A DNA stretch of 64,000 bases from Virgisporangium ochraceum (GTDB taxonomy: Bacteria; Actinomycetota; Actinomycetes; Mycobacteriales; Micromonosporaceae), in NCBI RefSeq assembly GCF_016863655.1, contig NZ_BOPH01000146.1, positions 1 to 64,000 of the forward strand, read 5' to 3'. A program made the position numbers and the translations under genes. A model generated the notes under the pieces. The model made no database searches. It was not told where the DNA came from and saw only the letters and a program-made list of their open reading frames with translations. Shown here one piece after another: positions 19,857 to 29,151 of this stretch; the first letter of the stretch is position 1, and each line of letters starts with the position of its first letter.

Positions 19857-20839
19857 GCGGCATACACAGCCTCGGGACGCTCGGCCAGGGCCGGATCGTG
19901 CCAGACGTGGACCCGCACCGGCGAGCGACCGTCGAGCCCGGTGGTACCGGTGACGGCGCCGAGGGCCGCCGCGTACGGCTGGTCGGGGTCGAGCCGGCGC
20001 AGCTCCTCGGCCAGCTCGTCACCCAACGCCCGGCCGACCAGGGGCAGCACCCGCTCGGGCAGCCCCGGCCGCCGCAGGATGCACGTGTTGTCGCGCTGGG
20101 CCTCCAGCTCGACGTCGACGCCACCGCCGAGGGTCACCCGCACCCCGGCCAGCGTCGGCGCGGTCTCCAGGGTCGGAACGACCCCCAACCGGGCCTGCAG
20201 CCAGCCGCGGAGCAGGGCACCCGACGGGTCGTTCTCCGGCGCGCGCACGCACACGCCCTCGATCGGGCCCTGCAACGCGTCGAACGCGCCGGCGATCAGC
20301 GTGCGCCACGGGGTGGTGCGGGTCCAGGAGAGGTCGGTGTCGCCGGGGGCGTAGTCGTCGGCGCGGGTCCGCAGCGCGGCCACCGGATCGGGTGACTGGG
20401 ACGCGTCGGTGATCCGGCGGTCGGCCACCACCCCCAGCGGGTCGTGCGCGATGCGGTCCGGCGGCACCATGTGCCACCAGGTGACCACCGGCACGTCGGG
20501 CGCCAGCAGCGGCATGACCACCGACTCGGCGTGCAGGGCCAGCCGGCCGCGCATGCGCATCACGACCGCCTCGCACGGGCCGAGCCGCCCGCCGACCACG
20601 ATCTCCGCGTCGAGCCGCGACTGTTCGATCTTCACGTCGTACCGGGCGACGATGATGATCCGGCAGGGGTGGGCGGCCGCCGCGACCGTGGCCGCCGCCT
20701 CCGCGTCCCGGATTCTCTTCTCGTCGACGACCACGACGAGCGTCAACGCGATGCCGCTCGCGACGCCGCCGGCGCTGCGGCGCTCGGCGGCGAGCGCGTG
20801 CGCGACCGACTCGCCGTCGGTGTCCCACAGAGAGATCAT
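19853..20839 (-). CDS. opcA: Glucose-6-phosphate dehydrogenase assembly protein OpcA
   Basis: The 328-residue product belongs to the OpcA family, which in cyanobacteria and actinobacteria activates or assembles Zwf. Recognisable segments are MISLWDTDGESVAHALA at the start, WWHMVPPD in the middle and a conserved RRPGLPERVLPLV late in the protein. No enzymatic motif is expected. I chose the ATG at 20839, which overlaps the zwf stop, over a longer frame. It sits between zwf and pgl with 4-nt overlaps on both sides, fitting a stoichiometric Zwf partner. Confidence 0.92.
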   Translation of the reverse strand: MISLWDTDGESVAHALAAERRSAGGVASGIALTLVVVVDEKRIRDAEAAATVAAAAHPCRIIIVARYDVKIEQSRLDAEIVVGGRLGPCEAVVMRMRGRLALHAESVVMPLLAPDVPVVTWWHMVPPDRIAHDPLGVVADRRITDASQSPDPVAALRTRADDYAPGDTDLSWTRTTPWRTLIAGAFDALQGPIEGVCVRAPENDPSGALLRGWLQARLGVVPTLETAPTLAGVRVTLGGGVDVELEAQRDNTCILRRPGLPERVLPLVGRALGDELAEELRRLDPDQPYAAALGAVTGTTGLDGRSPVRVHVWHDPALAERPEAVYAA

Positions 20840-22362
20840 GCCCGCCTCCAGGCCCGGCCGTCGCGGCCGAGCATCTCGTCGGCCGCGCGCGGCCCCCACT
20901 CACCGGACCGGTACGTCTCGGGCGTCGTGCCCGCCCACGCCTCCTCCAGCGGATCGATCACCGCCCAGCTCGCCTCGACCTCGGCGGCATCGGGGAACAG
21001 CGTCTTGTCGCCGATGAGGACGTCGAGCACGAGCCGTTCGTACGCCTCGGGGCTCGAGTCGGTGAACGCCTCGCCGTAGGAGAAGTCCATCGCGATGTCG
21101 CGCAGCTCCATCGCGGTGCCGGGCACCTTGGAGCCGAACTTCAGCACCACACCCTCGTCGGGCTGCACCCGGATGACCAGCTGGTTGTTGCCGAGCATCT
21201 CGACGTCGTCGGCGTCGAACGGCAGGTGCGGCGCCCTCTTGAACAGCATCGCGATCTCGGTGACGCGCCGCGGCAGCCGCTTGGCGGCCCGCACGTAGAA
21301 CGGCACCCCGGCCCAGCGACGGTTCTGGATGCCCAGCTTGATCGCCACGTAGGTCTCGGTCTTCGAGTCGGCCGGCACGCCCTCTTCCTCGAGGTAGCCC
21401 TTGACCCGCTCGCCGGCGACCCAGCCGGGCAGGTACTGCCCGCGCACGGTGTCGGCCGCCACGTCCTTCGGCGGGGCGATCGCCCGGAGCACCTTGAGCT
21501 TCTCGGCGCGGATCTGGTTCGGGGAGAAGCTGGTCGGCTCCTCCATCGCGATCAGCGAGAGCAGCTGCAGAAGGTGGTTCTGCACCACGTCGCGGGCGGT
21601 GCCGACGGAGTCGTAGAACGCGGCCCGCGTACCGATGCCGACGTCCTCCGCCATCGTGATCTGCACCGAGTCGACGTGGTGCGAGTTCCACACCGGCTCG
21701 AACAACGCGTTCGCGAACCGCAGGGCGAGGATGTTCTGAACCGTCTCCTTGCCCAGGTAGTGGTCGATGCGGAACACGTCGCGCGGCGTGAACACGTCGT
21801 CGACCAGCGCGTCGAGCTCCTTGGCCGACTGCAGGTCGTTGCCGAACGGCTTCTCCACGATGACCCGGCGCCAGCCGCCGCTGCGCTTGTTGTCGGCCAT
21901 GCCGGTGCGCCCGAGCTGCTTGAGCACGATCGGGAACGCCGCCGGCGGGATCGACAGGTAGAACGCCGCGTTGCCCGGGATGCCGTGCGTCTTGTGCAGC
22001 TCGTCGAGCGTCTGGGCGAGCTGGTCGAACGCGGTGTCGTCCTCGAACGACCCGGGCACGAACTTGATGTTGCCGTGCACGCGGGCCCAGACGTCCTCGC
22101 TCCACGGCGTGCGGGCGTGCTTCTGGGCGGCCGCCTTGGCGATCGTCTCGAAGTCGCCGTCACCCCAGTCGCGACGCGCGAAGCCCAGCACGACGAAGCC
22201 GGGCGGCAGCAGGCCGCGGTTCGCGAGGTCGTAGACCGCCGGAATCAGCTTCTTCCGGGCGAGGTCGCCGGTGACGCCGAAGATCACGAGGGCGCACGGC
22301 TCCGGGATCCGCGGGAGCCGACGGTCCTGCGGGTCCCGGAGCGGGTTCGTGGAGATGTTCAT
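20836..22362 (-). CDS. zwf: Glucose-6-phosphate 1-dehydrogenase
   Basis: The 508-residue enzyme oxidises glucose-6-phosphate to 6-phosphogluconolactone with NADP(+), entering the oxidative pentose phosphate pathway. The N-terminal cofactor motif is IFGVTGDLARKKLIPA. The active-site signature RIDHYLGKETVQN lies near 198-210, followed by the beta+alpha domain. It is four bases downstream of pgi and coupled to opcA. No gnd lies in this window. Confidence 0.96.
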   Translation of the reverse strand: MNISTNPLRDPQDRRLPRIPEPCALVIFGVTGDLARKKLIPAVYDLANRGLLPPGFVVLGFARRDWGDGDFETIAKAAAQKHARTPWSEDVWARVHGNIKFVPGSFEDDTAFDQLAQTLDELHKTHGIPGNAAFYLSIPPAAFPIVLKQLGRTGMADNKRSGGWRRVIVEKPFGNDLQSAKELDALVDDVFTPRDVFRIDHYLGKETVQNILALRFANALFEPVWNSHHVDSVQITMAEDVGIGTRAAFYDSVGTARDVVQNHLLQLLSLIAMEEPTSFSPNQIRAEKLKVLRAIAPPKDVAADTVRGQYLPGWVAGERVKGYLEEEGVPADSKTETYVAIKLGIQNRRWAGVPFYVRAAKRLPRRVTEIAMLFKRAPHLPFDADDVEMLGNNQLVIRVQPDEGVVLKFGSKVPGTAMELRDIAMDFSYGEAFTDSSPEAYERLVLDVLIGDKTLFPDAAEVEASWAVIDPLEEAWAGTTPETYRSGEWGPRAADEMLGRDGRAWRRA

Positions 22363-22366
22363 CTAC

Positions 22367-23986
22367 TCAGCCTTTGCGCAATGCCTCGAGCAGCTGGGCG
22401 ATACCGGCCTTGCGGTCGGTGAGGTGCAGATGCAGCAGCGGCCGGTGCCGCCCGGAGAGTGCCTGCCGGTCACCACCGGCCTGCGCGGCGATCAGCTCGC
22501 CGAACGTGTACGGCTTGCCGGGCACCGGCGAGTCGTCGGTGACCGCGCCGGTGATCTGCAGGAACGCGCCCTCCTGCGGCCCACCCTTGTGGTACTGGCC
22601 GGTGGAGTGCAGGAACCGCGGCCCCCAGCCGAACGTCACGGCCCGGCCGGTCTGCGCGGCCAGCAGGGAGCGGACCTCCGCGACCGCGGCGTCGCCGAAC
22701 CGGTCGAGGTAGGCCATCACCGCGACATAGCCTCCGGGCTCGGCGGCGCTCAACATGTGATGCACGGCTTCGGCCAGAGAAGATCCGGTGCCATAGACCT
22801 CGATCGCGCCGTCGACGAACGACGGCGACGCCGACGGGAGCCCGCTGTCGAGGATGCGGTTGGTGTTCTCCTTGCTCTCCGCGACGTTGGGCTGGTCGAA
22901 CGGGTTGATGCCGATCACCCGGCCGGCGATAGCCGTGGCGAACTCCCACGCCAGGAACTGCGCACCCAGCGGGCCGTTGACCGACAGGTGCGGGTCGACG
23001 CCGGCGCCGGGCACCGCGTCGGGCCCGAGCGCGCCCCCGTAGGTGACGGTGAGCACGTCGGAGCCGATGGCGCCGGGGCTGGTGGGCGTCTCGACGACGA
23101 CCGGCAGGATGCCGCGGCCCTCCTTGCCGGTCGACTCGGCGAGCAGCTGCTCGGCCCAGTCGCCGAGGCCGATGATGCCGGTGCCGTCGGAGATCAGCGC
23201 GACCTTGTCGCGGCCGGAGAGCGCCGCCGCGCCGAGCGCCGCGCCGAGGGCGAGCGCCGGGTTGCCGGTGTCGCCGGCGAGGGACGCGTGGAACTCGTCG
23301 GCCTGGTCGAGCAGCTCCGCGACGTCGACGCCGGCCAGCGCGCTCGGCACCAGCCCGAACGCGGTGAGCGCGCTGTACCGCCCGCCCACCTCGGGGTCGG
23401 CGAGCACCACGTGCGCACCCATCTCGCGGGCGGTGCCCTCGAAAGGTGACCCCGGGTCGGTGACGACCACAAATCGCCCACCGATGTCGTCCAGGCCGGC
23501 CTCCTCGAAGGCCGCCAGGTACGCCCGGCGGTGGCTGTCGGTCTCGACCGTCGAGCCGGACTTGCTCGCCACGACCACGACCGTGCGGGACAGCCGGTCG
23601 CCCAGGGCCCGGCGGATCTGGTGCGGGTCGGTGGTGTCGAGGATCGTCAGCTCTTTGCCGAGCGTGGCGGTGATGACCTCGGGTGCCAGCGACGAGCCGC
23701 CCATGCCGGCGAGCACCACGTGGTCGAGCCCGCGCGCGGTGAGCTCCTTGCGCAGCTCGGCGAGCTGGGGGAGCAGCTCGCGGCCGCGGCGGTGGGTGTC
23801 GACCCAGCCCAGCCGGATCTTCGACTCCGCCTCGGCGGCGGGACCCCACAGCGTGGGGTCCTTGTCCACCAGCTTGGCCGCGACGCCGTCGTCGACGAGC
23901 TTGTCGTAGGCCTGGGTGGCGCCCGGCACCTGCCGGGCGCCCCGCACGGAGAGCCCGGCGGCTCCCTCGATGTCGAGCTGGTTCAC
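22367..23986 (-). CDS. pgi: Glucose-6-phosphate isomerase
   Basis: The 539-residue protein is of the divergent actinobacterial PGI type. It has SIS sugar-isomerase domains with VVLAGMGGSSLAPEVI near 75-90, VASKSGSTVE near 135, and INPFDQPNVAESKENTN near 360. It connects glycolysis with the pentose phosphate operon. I chose GTG 23986, which overlaps the tal stop as GTGA; the open frame runs much further upstream but there overlaps tal. Confidence 0.92.
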   Translation of the reverse strand: MNQLDIEGAAGLSVRGARQVPGATQAYDKLVDDGVAAKLVDKDPTLWGPAAEAESKIRLGWVDTHRRGRELLPQLAELRKELTARGLDHVVLAGMGGSSLAPEVITATLGKELTILDTTDPHQIRRALGDRLSRTVVVVASKSGSTVETDSHRRAYLAAFEEAGLDDIGGRFVVVTDPGSPFEGTAREMGAHVVLADPEVGGRYSALTAFGLVPSALAGVDVAELLDQADEFHASLAGDTGNPALALGAALGAAALSGRDKVALISDGTGIIGLGDWAEQLLAESTGKEGRGILPVVVETPTSPGAIGSDVLTVTYGGALGPDAVPGAGVDPHLSVNGPLGAQFLAWEFATAIAGRVIGINPFDQPNVAESKENTNRILDSGLPSASPSFVDGAIEVYGTGSSLAEAVHHMLSAAEPGGYVAVMAYLDRFGDAAVAEVRSLLAAQTGRAVTFGWGPRFLHSTGQYHKGGPQEGAFLQITGAVTDDSPVPGKPYTFGELIAAQAGGDRQALSGRHRPLLHLHLTDRKAGIAQLLEALRKG

Positions 23987-25116
23987 TTCCCGGCCGCCTT
24001 GTTGGGCTTGTCGGCACCCTCGCGCGCCGCGTCCAGCGACTTCTGGACCCCGTCGAGCAGCTCGTTCCACGACGCCTCGAACTTCTCGACGCCCTCGCGC
24101 TCCAGCGTCTCGAACACGTCGTCCAGGTCGATGCCGACCTCGGAGAGCTGGGCGAACTCGCGCTCGGCCTGCTCGTAGAACGGTCGGATCGAGTCCTTGG
24201 TCTCGCCGTGGTCGGCGAACGCGTGGATCACCGGCTCGGGCATCGTGTTGACGGTGCCGGGCGCGATGAGCTCCTCGACGTAGATGACGTCGCGGTACTC
24301 GGGGTTCTTCGTCGAGGTCGACGCCCACAGCGGCCGCTGCGGGTTGGCGCCGGAGAGCGCCTTCCACCGGTCGCTGGAGAACTTCTCCTCGTACAGCTTG
24401 TAGGCGAGGCGGGCGTTGGCGACGGCGGCCTTGCCCTTCAAGGCGTTCGCCTCGGGTGAGCCGATCTTGTCGAGCCGCTTGTCGATCTCGCTGTCGACCC
24501 GCGAGACGAAGAAGCTCGCGACCGACTGCAGGTCGCTGACGTCCTTGCCGTTGGCCTTGGCCTGCTCGACGCCGGCGTGGAACGCGTCGATCACCGCGCC
24601 GTAGCGCTCGAGGCTGAAGATCAGCGTCACGTTCACCGAGATGCCCTCGGCGAGCACCGCGGTGATCGCCGGAATGCCCGCCCTCGTGGCAGGGATCTTG
24701 ATGAACAGGTTGGGCCGGTCGACCAGCCACCACAGCGCCTTCGCCTCGGCGATGGTCTTGTCGGTGTCGTGGGCCAGCCGCGGGTCGACCTCGATCGACA
24801 CCCGCCCGTCGGCCCCGTTGGACGCGTCGTACGCCGGCTTCATGACGTCGCACGCCCAGCGCACGTCGTACGTGGTGAGCATGCGGGTGGCCTCGTCGAC
24901 CGTGACCTCGCGCGCGGCCAGGTCCTTGACCTGCCAGGCGTAGTCGTCGGCGGCGGACAGCGCCTTGGCGAAGATCGTGGGGTTCGTGGTGACGCCGACG
25001 ACGTGCCTGTCGCGGTGCAGGTCGGCGAGGGTGCCGCTCTCGAGGCGCTGCCGGGAGAGATCGTCGAGCCATACCGCCACGCCGGCGGCGCTCAGCTGAG
25101 CCAGTCTGTCCGTCAT
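23983..25116 (-). CDS. tal: Transaldolase
   Basis: The 377-residue enzyme exchanges dihydroxyacetone units between sugar phosphates in the non-oxidative pentose phosphate pathway. Signatures are the N-terminal VWLDDLSRQRLESG and GVTTNPTIFAKALS, and the Schiff-base lysine region NLFIKIPATRAG near 137-148. The length fits the long actinobacterial Tal type. It follows tkt by 16 bp and is coupled to pgi. Confidence 0.95.
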   Translation of the reverse strand: MTDRLAQLSAAGVAVWLDDLSRQRLESGTLADLHRDRHVVGVTTNPTIFAKALSAADDYAWQVKDLAAREVTVDEATRMLTTYDVRWACDVMKPAYDASNGADGRVSIEVDPRLAHDTDKTIAEAKALWWLVDRPNLFIKIPATRAGIPAITAVLAEGISVNVTLIFSLERYGAVIDAFHAGVEQAKANGKDVSDLQSVASFFVSRVDSEIDKRLDKIGSPEANALKGKAAVANARLAYKLYEEKFSSDRWKALSGANPQRPLWASTSTKNPEYRDVIYVEELIAPGTVNTMPEPVIHAFADHGETKDSIRPFYEQAEREFAQLSEVGIDLDDVFETLEREGVEKFEASWNELLDGVQKSLDAAREGADKPNKAAGK

Positions 25117-25132
25117 TTGTCGTCTCTCTCCT

Positions 25133-27277
25133 TCAGCTACCGGTGGTGGAGCCCTTGATGACGCCGGCGCGCGACAGCGACGCCCGCGCCGACGCGACCA
25201 CCCGGTCGGGGGTGAAGCCGAACTGCTCGAACAGGACCTGGTACGGCGCGCTGGCGCCGTAGTGCTCGATGCTCACGCACTCGCCGTACGGGCCGACGAG
25301 GTCGCGCCACGACATCGCGATGCCGGCCTCGACGCTCACCCGGGCCAGCACGTCGGGCGGCAGCACCCGGGCCTGATAGGCCTGGTCCTGTGCCCGGAAC
25401 CACTCCTGGCACGGCATCGAGACGACGCGCGTGGGCGTGCCCGCGGCCTCCAGCTGCTCCTGCGCGGCCACGGCGAGCGGCACCTCGGAGCCGGTGGCGA
25501 TCAGGATCACCTCGGGCTGGCCGTTCGACGCGTCCTTGAGGATGTAGCCGCCCTTGGCCGTCTCGTCGGCGTTCGCGAACTCGCCACGGTCGACGATCGG
25601 CAGGTTCTGCCGGGTGAGCACCAGCGCGGTGGGCCGGTCGGTGTGCTCCAGCGCGTTCTTCCAGGCCTGCGCCGTCTCGTTGGCGTCGCCCGGCCGCACC
25701 ACGTCGAGCCCGGGGATCGCCCGCAGCGCGGTGAGGTGCTCGATCGGCTGGTGCGTCGGGCCGTCCTCACCGAGGCCGATCGAGTCGTGCGTCCACACGA
25801 AGATCACCGGGATCTTCATGAGCGCGGCGAGCCGCACCGCCGGACGCATGTAGTCGCTGAAGACCAGGAACGTGCCGCCGTACGGCCGGGTCCCACCGTG
25901 CAGCACGATGCCGTTGAGGATCGCGCCCATGCCGTGCTCGCGGATGCCGAAGTGCAGCGTGCGGCCGTACTCGTGACCCGGGAACGCCTTGGTGGCGAAC
26001 TCCGACGGGACGAACGACGGCTCGCCCTCCATCGTAGTGTTGTTGCTCTCGGCGAGGTCGGCCGAGCCGCCCCACAGTTCCGGCAGCACCGATGCGAGCG
26101 CGCCGAGCACCTTGCCGGACGCGGCCCGGGTGGCGATGCCCTTGGTGTCGGCCTCCCACGTCGGCAGCGCGTTCGTCCAGCCGTCGGGAAGGGTGCGGGT
26201 GCTCAGCCGGTCCAGCAGCGCCGCGCGCTCGGGGTTGGCCGAGCGCCAGGCCTCGTAGCCCTTGTTCCACTCGGCGTGCAGGGCACGCCCGCGCTGGACG
26301 ACCTGACGCGCGTGCTGCAGAACCTCGTCGGCGACCTCGAACGACTTCTCGGCGTCGAAGCCGAGCACCTTCTTGGTGGCGGCGACCTCGTCCTTGCCGA
26401 GCGCCGAGCCGTGGATCTTGCCGGTGTTCTGCTTGTTCGGCGCCGGCCAGCCGATGACCGTGCGCAGCGCGATGAACGACGGCTTCGACGTCTCGGCCTT
26501 CGCGGCCTGCAGCGCCTCGAACAGCGCCTCCACGTCTTCGGTATAGCCCTTCTCACCGCGCCAGTCGACGGTCTGCACGTGCCAGCCGTACGCCTCGTAC
26601 CGGGCGGCGACGTCCTCGCTCTTCGCGATGCGGGTGTCGTCTTCGATCGAGATCTCGTTGTCGTCCCAGATGAAGACGAGGTTGCCCAGTTGCTGGTGAC
26701 CGGCGAGCGCGCTGACCTCGTGGCTGATGCCCTCTTCGATGTCGCCGTCGGAGCAGATCGCGTAGACGAAGTGGTCGAAGGGGCTCTCACCGGGCGCGGC
26801 GTCGGGGTCGTAGAGGCCGCGCTCGCGGCGGGAGGCCATGGCCATGCCGACCGCGTTGCCCAGGCCCTGCCCGAGCGGGCCGGTGGTGGTCTCGACGCCG
26901 ACCGTGTGCCCGTACTCGGGGTGGCCCGGTGTCAGCGAGTCCCACTGCCGCAGCGACTTCAGGTCGTCGAGCGACAGGCCGTAGCCGCTGAGGTAGAGCT
27001 GGATGTACAGGGTCAGGCTGGAGTGTCCGGCCGACAGGACGAACCGGTCGCGCCCGATCCAGGTGGGGTCGGTCGGATCGTGCCGCAGCACCCGGTTGAA
27101 CAACAGGTACGCGGCCGGTGCCAGGCTCATCGCGGTACCGGGGTGGCCGTTTCCGGACTTCTCCACGGCGTCCATCGCGAGGACCCGGACCGTGTCGGTC
27201 GCCCGGCGGTCGAGATCCGACCAGGTCAGCTCGCCGGATCCGGGCAGGTCGGCGGACACACTTACTTCAGTGGACAC
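25133..27277 (-). CDS. tkt: Transketolase
   Basis: The 714-residue thiamine-diphosphate enzyme moves two-carbon ketol units between sugar phosphates. Motifs in order are KSGNGHPGTAMSLAP (about 40-54), the TPP/Mg motif GDIEEGISHE...WDDNEIS (about 173-200), and the pyrimidine-domain segment FVWTHDSIGLGEDGPTHQP near 495. It is the first gene of the pentose phosphate operon and lies divergent to ctaB, a common actinobacterial arrangement. The start is GTG with GGAGCAG upstream. Confidence 0.96.
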   Translation of the reverse strand: MSTEVSVSADLPGSGELTWSDLDRRATDTVRVLAMDAVEKSGNGHPGTAMSLAPAAYLLFNRVLRHDPTDPTWIGRDRFVLSAGHSSLTLYIQLYLSGYGLSLDDLKSLRQWDSLTPGHPEYGHTVGVETTTGPLGQGLGNAVGMAMASRRERGLYDPDAAPGESPFDHFVYAICSDGDIEEGISHEVSALAGHQQLGNLVFIWDDNEISIEDDTRIAKSEDVAARYEAYGWHVQTVDWRGEKGYTEDVEALFEALQAAKAETSKPSFIALRTVIGWPAPNKQNTGKIHGSALGKDEVAATKKVLGFDAEKSFEVADEVLQHARQVVQRGRALHAEWNKGYEAWRSANPERAALLDRLSTRTLPDGWTNALPTWEADTKGIATRAASGKVLGALASVLPELWGGSADLAESNNTTMEGEPSFVPSEFATKAFPGHEYGRTLHFGIREHGMGAILNGIVLHGGTRPYGGTFLVFSDYMRPAVRLAALMKIPVIFVWTHDSIGLGEDGPTHQPIEHLTALRAIPGLDVVRPGDANETAQAWKNALEHTDRPTALVLTRQNLPIVDRGEFANADETAKGGYILKDASNGQPEVILIATGSEVPLAVAAQEQLEAAGTPTRVVSMPCQEWFRAQDQAYQARVLPPDVLARVSVEAGIAMSWRDLVGPYGECVSIEHYGASAPYQVLFEQFGFTPDRVVASARASLSRAGVIKGSTTGS

Positions 27278-27578
27278 GGCGCTCGCTGCTCCTCAATAAC
27301 GATTTGATGTCTCACTCGTGACCCTACCCACCACCTGGGCCGAGAACCCTTCGGATCTCGCCATTGCCCGCATGCCGGGCACCGCCTTCATTCAACACCT
27401 GCGTGGATGGCGGACGGTCGTCTTTCTCCTGACGTTCTGGATACGGATGGCGACCCCGGTTGCGGTCCCTCGCGGATCTTCCGGGCCGCGGCCCGACGCG
27501 CGTTTGCGCTGTTCTAGGATGCGCAAGGGCGTCCGTATGGCGGGACGTCGACAAGCCAAGCGATTCAGGGGTGGGTGT
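27278..27578. other. Divergent promoter region between tkt and ctaB
   Basis: This 301-bp gap must hold the promoters of both operons. TAGGAT near 27516 could be a -10 for ctaB, and the ATAACGATTTGATG stretch near 27295 is AT-richer, next to tkt. The open frame running into ctaB has no ribosome site and no recognisable protein, so I treat it as noncoding. Confidence 0.5.
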
Positions 27579-28574
27579 GTGACGGCGGTTACCGAGCAGT
27601 CCGGCCGGTCACGCCCCGCTGCTACCGATCTTCCGCTGCGTCCGGTGTCGCCGGGCGCCGTGGCCGCCGCGCGCCGGCAGGCCCGCGCGGCCGCGAAGCC
27701 GCGTTACGGCGCTGTCGCCAAGGCGTACCTGACCCTCACCAAACCGCGGATCGTCGAACTGCTCCTGGTCACCACGCTGCCGACGATGTTCCTCGCCGCG
27801 GGTGGCCTGCCGCCGATCTCCACGCTGGTCGTGGTGCTCGTCGGTGGCGCGCTCGCGGCCGGGTCGGCGAACGCGTTGAACTGCTACATCGACCGCGACA
27901 TCGACCCGTTGATGAAGCGCACGGCCCGCCGGCCGCTGGTGACCCACACCGTGTCGCCGCGCAGCGCGCTGGTGTTCGGCCTGGTGCTGGGGATCATCTC
28001 GACCACGCTGATGGCGGTGTTCACCAACCCGCTGGCCACGGCGCTGACGGTCGGGGCGATCGCCTACTACGACCTCGTCTACACGATGTGGCTGAAGCGC
28101 ACCACGCCGGCCAACACCGTGTGGGGCGGTGCCTGCGGCGCCGCGCCGGTGCTCATCGGGTGGGCGGCGGTCACGGGCAGCCTCGACGCGCGGGCCTGGG
28201 CGCTGTTCGCGGTGGTCTTCCTCTGGCAGCCGCCGCACTTCTACGCGCTGGCCATCAAGTTCAAGGACGACTACGCCCGGGCCGGTATCCCGATGCTGCC
28301 GGTGGTGGCGAGCATGCGCCGGGTCGGCATCGAGGTCGTCGTCTACAGCTGGCTGACGGTGGCGGCCAGCCTGGCGGTCTGGCCGCTGGGGATGAGCCCG
28401 ATCTACGGATTGACGGCGATCATCGTCGGTGCACTCTTCGTGATGGAGGCGCATCGATTGGCCGGCCGTGCGTTCCGTGGACAGCCGACCCGGCCGATGC
28501 GACTGTTCCACTGGTCGATCACTTATCTGACACTGTTGTTCGTCGCGGTGGGCGTCGATTCGCTATTCGGCTGA
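27579..28574 (+). CDS. ctaB: Heme O synthase (protoheme IX farnesyltransferase)
   Basis: This UbiA-type integral membrane prenyltransferase of 331 residues adds a farnesyl group to heme b for the aa3 oxidase. The catalytic Asp-rich loop ANALNCYIDRDIDPLMKRTA lies near 105-124, and a second YYDLVYTMWLKR near 166. Several membrane helices are evident after TLTKPRIVELLLVTTLPT. I chose GTG 27579 after an AGGGGTGGG ribosome site. ctaA, the next enzyme in heme A synthesis, is 3.2 kb away on the other strand. Confidence 0.94.
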   Translation: MTAVTEQSGRSRPAATDLPLRPVSPGAVAAARRQARAAAKPRYGAVAKAYLTLTKPRIVELLLVTTLPTMFLAAGGLPPISTLVVVLVGGALAAGSANALNCYIDRDIDPLMKRTARRPLVTHTVSPRSALVFGLVLGIISTTLMAVFTNPLATALTVGAIAYYDLVYTMWLKRTTPANTVWGGACGAAPVLIGWAAVTGSLDARAWALFAVVFLWQPPHFYALAIKFKDDYARAGIPMLPVVASMRRVGIEVVVYSWLTVAASLAVWPLGMSPIYGLTAIIVGALFVMEAHRLAGRAFRGQPTRPMRLFHWSITYLTLLFVAVGVDSLFG

Positions 28575-28708
28575 GGCCGGATCGGACGTTCGGTCGAGGG
28601 CCGGTTTTCTGCCTGAAATGTCCGCGACACGCCGCTTTTGATATGCCATTACGGTGTGTATGCGAAACCCTTTCGAGGGGTAGAGGCCGCAGGGCTGCTT
28701 AGCAGGCA

Positions 28709-28755
28709 TTTGTCCCGATGAATCGGGACAAACTGGGCAGCGATCGTTCTAAACT
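28709..28755 (+). promoter_or_regulatory. Perfect palindrome beside a possible promoter
   Basis: TTTGTCCCGAT and ATCGGGACAAA form perfect 11-bp arms around GA (28709-28732). TAAACT at 28750-28755 lies 17 nt after GACAAA in the right arm, so the palindrome would cover the -35. It could be a repressor site for the downstream genes. As a hairpin it is also conceivable as a terminator for ctaB. Confidence 0.45.
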
Positions 28756-28827
28756 GGCAGTGTCCAGGGTCACAAACCTCTTTTGAAACCCCCCGCACAC
28801 GGGCGCGATGTGCCTATCGTGGCCGTC

Positions 28828-29151
28828 ATGGCAGATGGTTCCCATACGACGATGACGCTTGAGGCGCCGGTTGACGGTGGCCTCATCGCCGGTCTCCGGT
28901 CCTTCGCCGGCGACCACGGCGGCGCGAAAGCTGTCATCGAATATGTCGGGCGGCGGGGTTGCCGGATCGTGCTCGTCGGGGAGGACGGCGCGTGGGGCGA
29001 CCAGTTCGCCCCGGCCACCGATGTCGCCCGGGAGGCGTGCGCCAGGGCCGGCGTCGTCGTCGAGAATGAGTGGGAGCGGGAGCTGATGGACAACATGCGT
29101 CCCAGCAACGACCTCTGGCGGTCCATGGCCCGCCGTGCCCTCGCGAGGTAG
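28828..29151 (+). CDS. Conserved actinobacterial protein of unknown function
   Basis: The 107-residue protein begins MADGSHTTMTLEAPVDGG. It appears to be a small alpha/beta protein with KAVIEYVGRRGCRIVLVGEDG in the middle and an acidic/Trp-rich helix (VVENEWERELMDNMRP) near the end. There is no signal peptide or membrane helix and I recognise no named domain. ATG 28828 is chosen because TATCGT at 28815-28820 is 7 nt upstream, a leaderless pattern. Its end overlaps the proposed start of the ATP-grasp gene, so the two may be co-transcribed. Confidence 0.65.
   Translation: MADGSHTTMTLEAPVDGGLIAGLRSFAGDHGGAKAVIEYVGRRGCRIVLVGEDGAWGDQFAPATDVAREACARAGVVVENEWERELMDNMRPSNDLWRSMARRALAR

Noticed and set aside
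27318..27578. An N-terminal extension of ctaB
   Set aside because: The extra 87 codons have no ribosome site and no membrane or prenyltransferase motif. GTG 27579 has a ribosome site and gives the normal family length.
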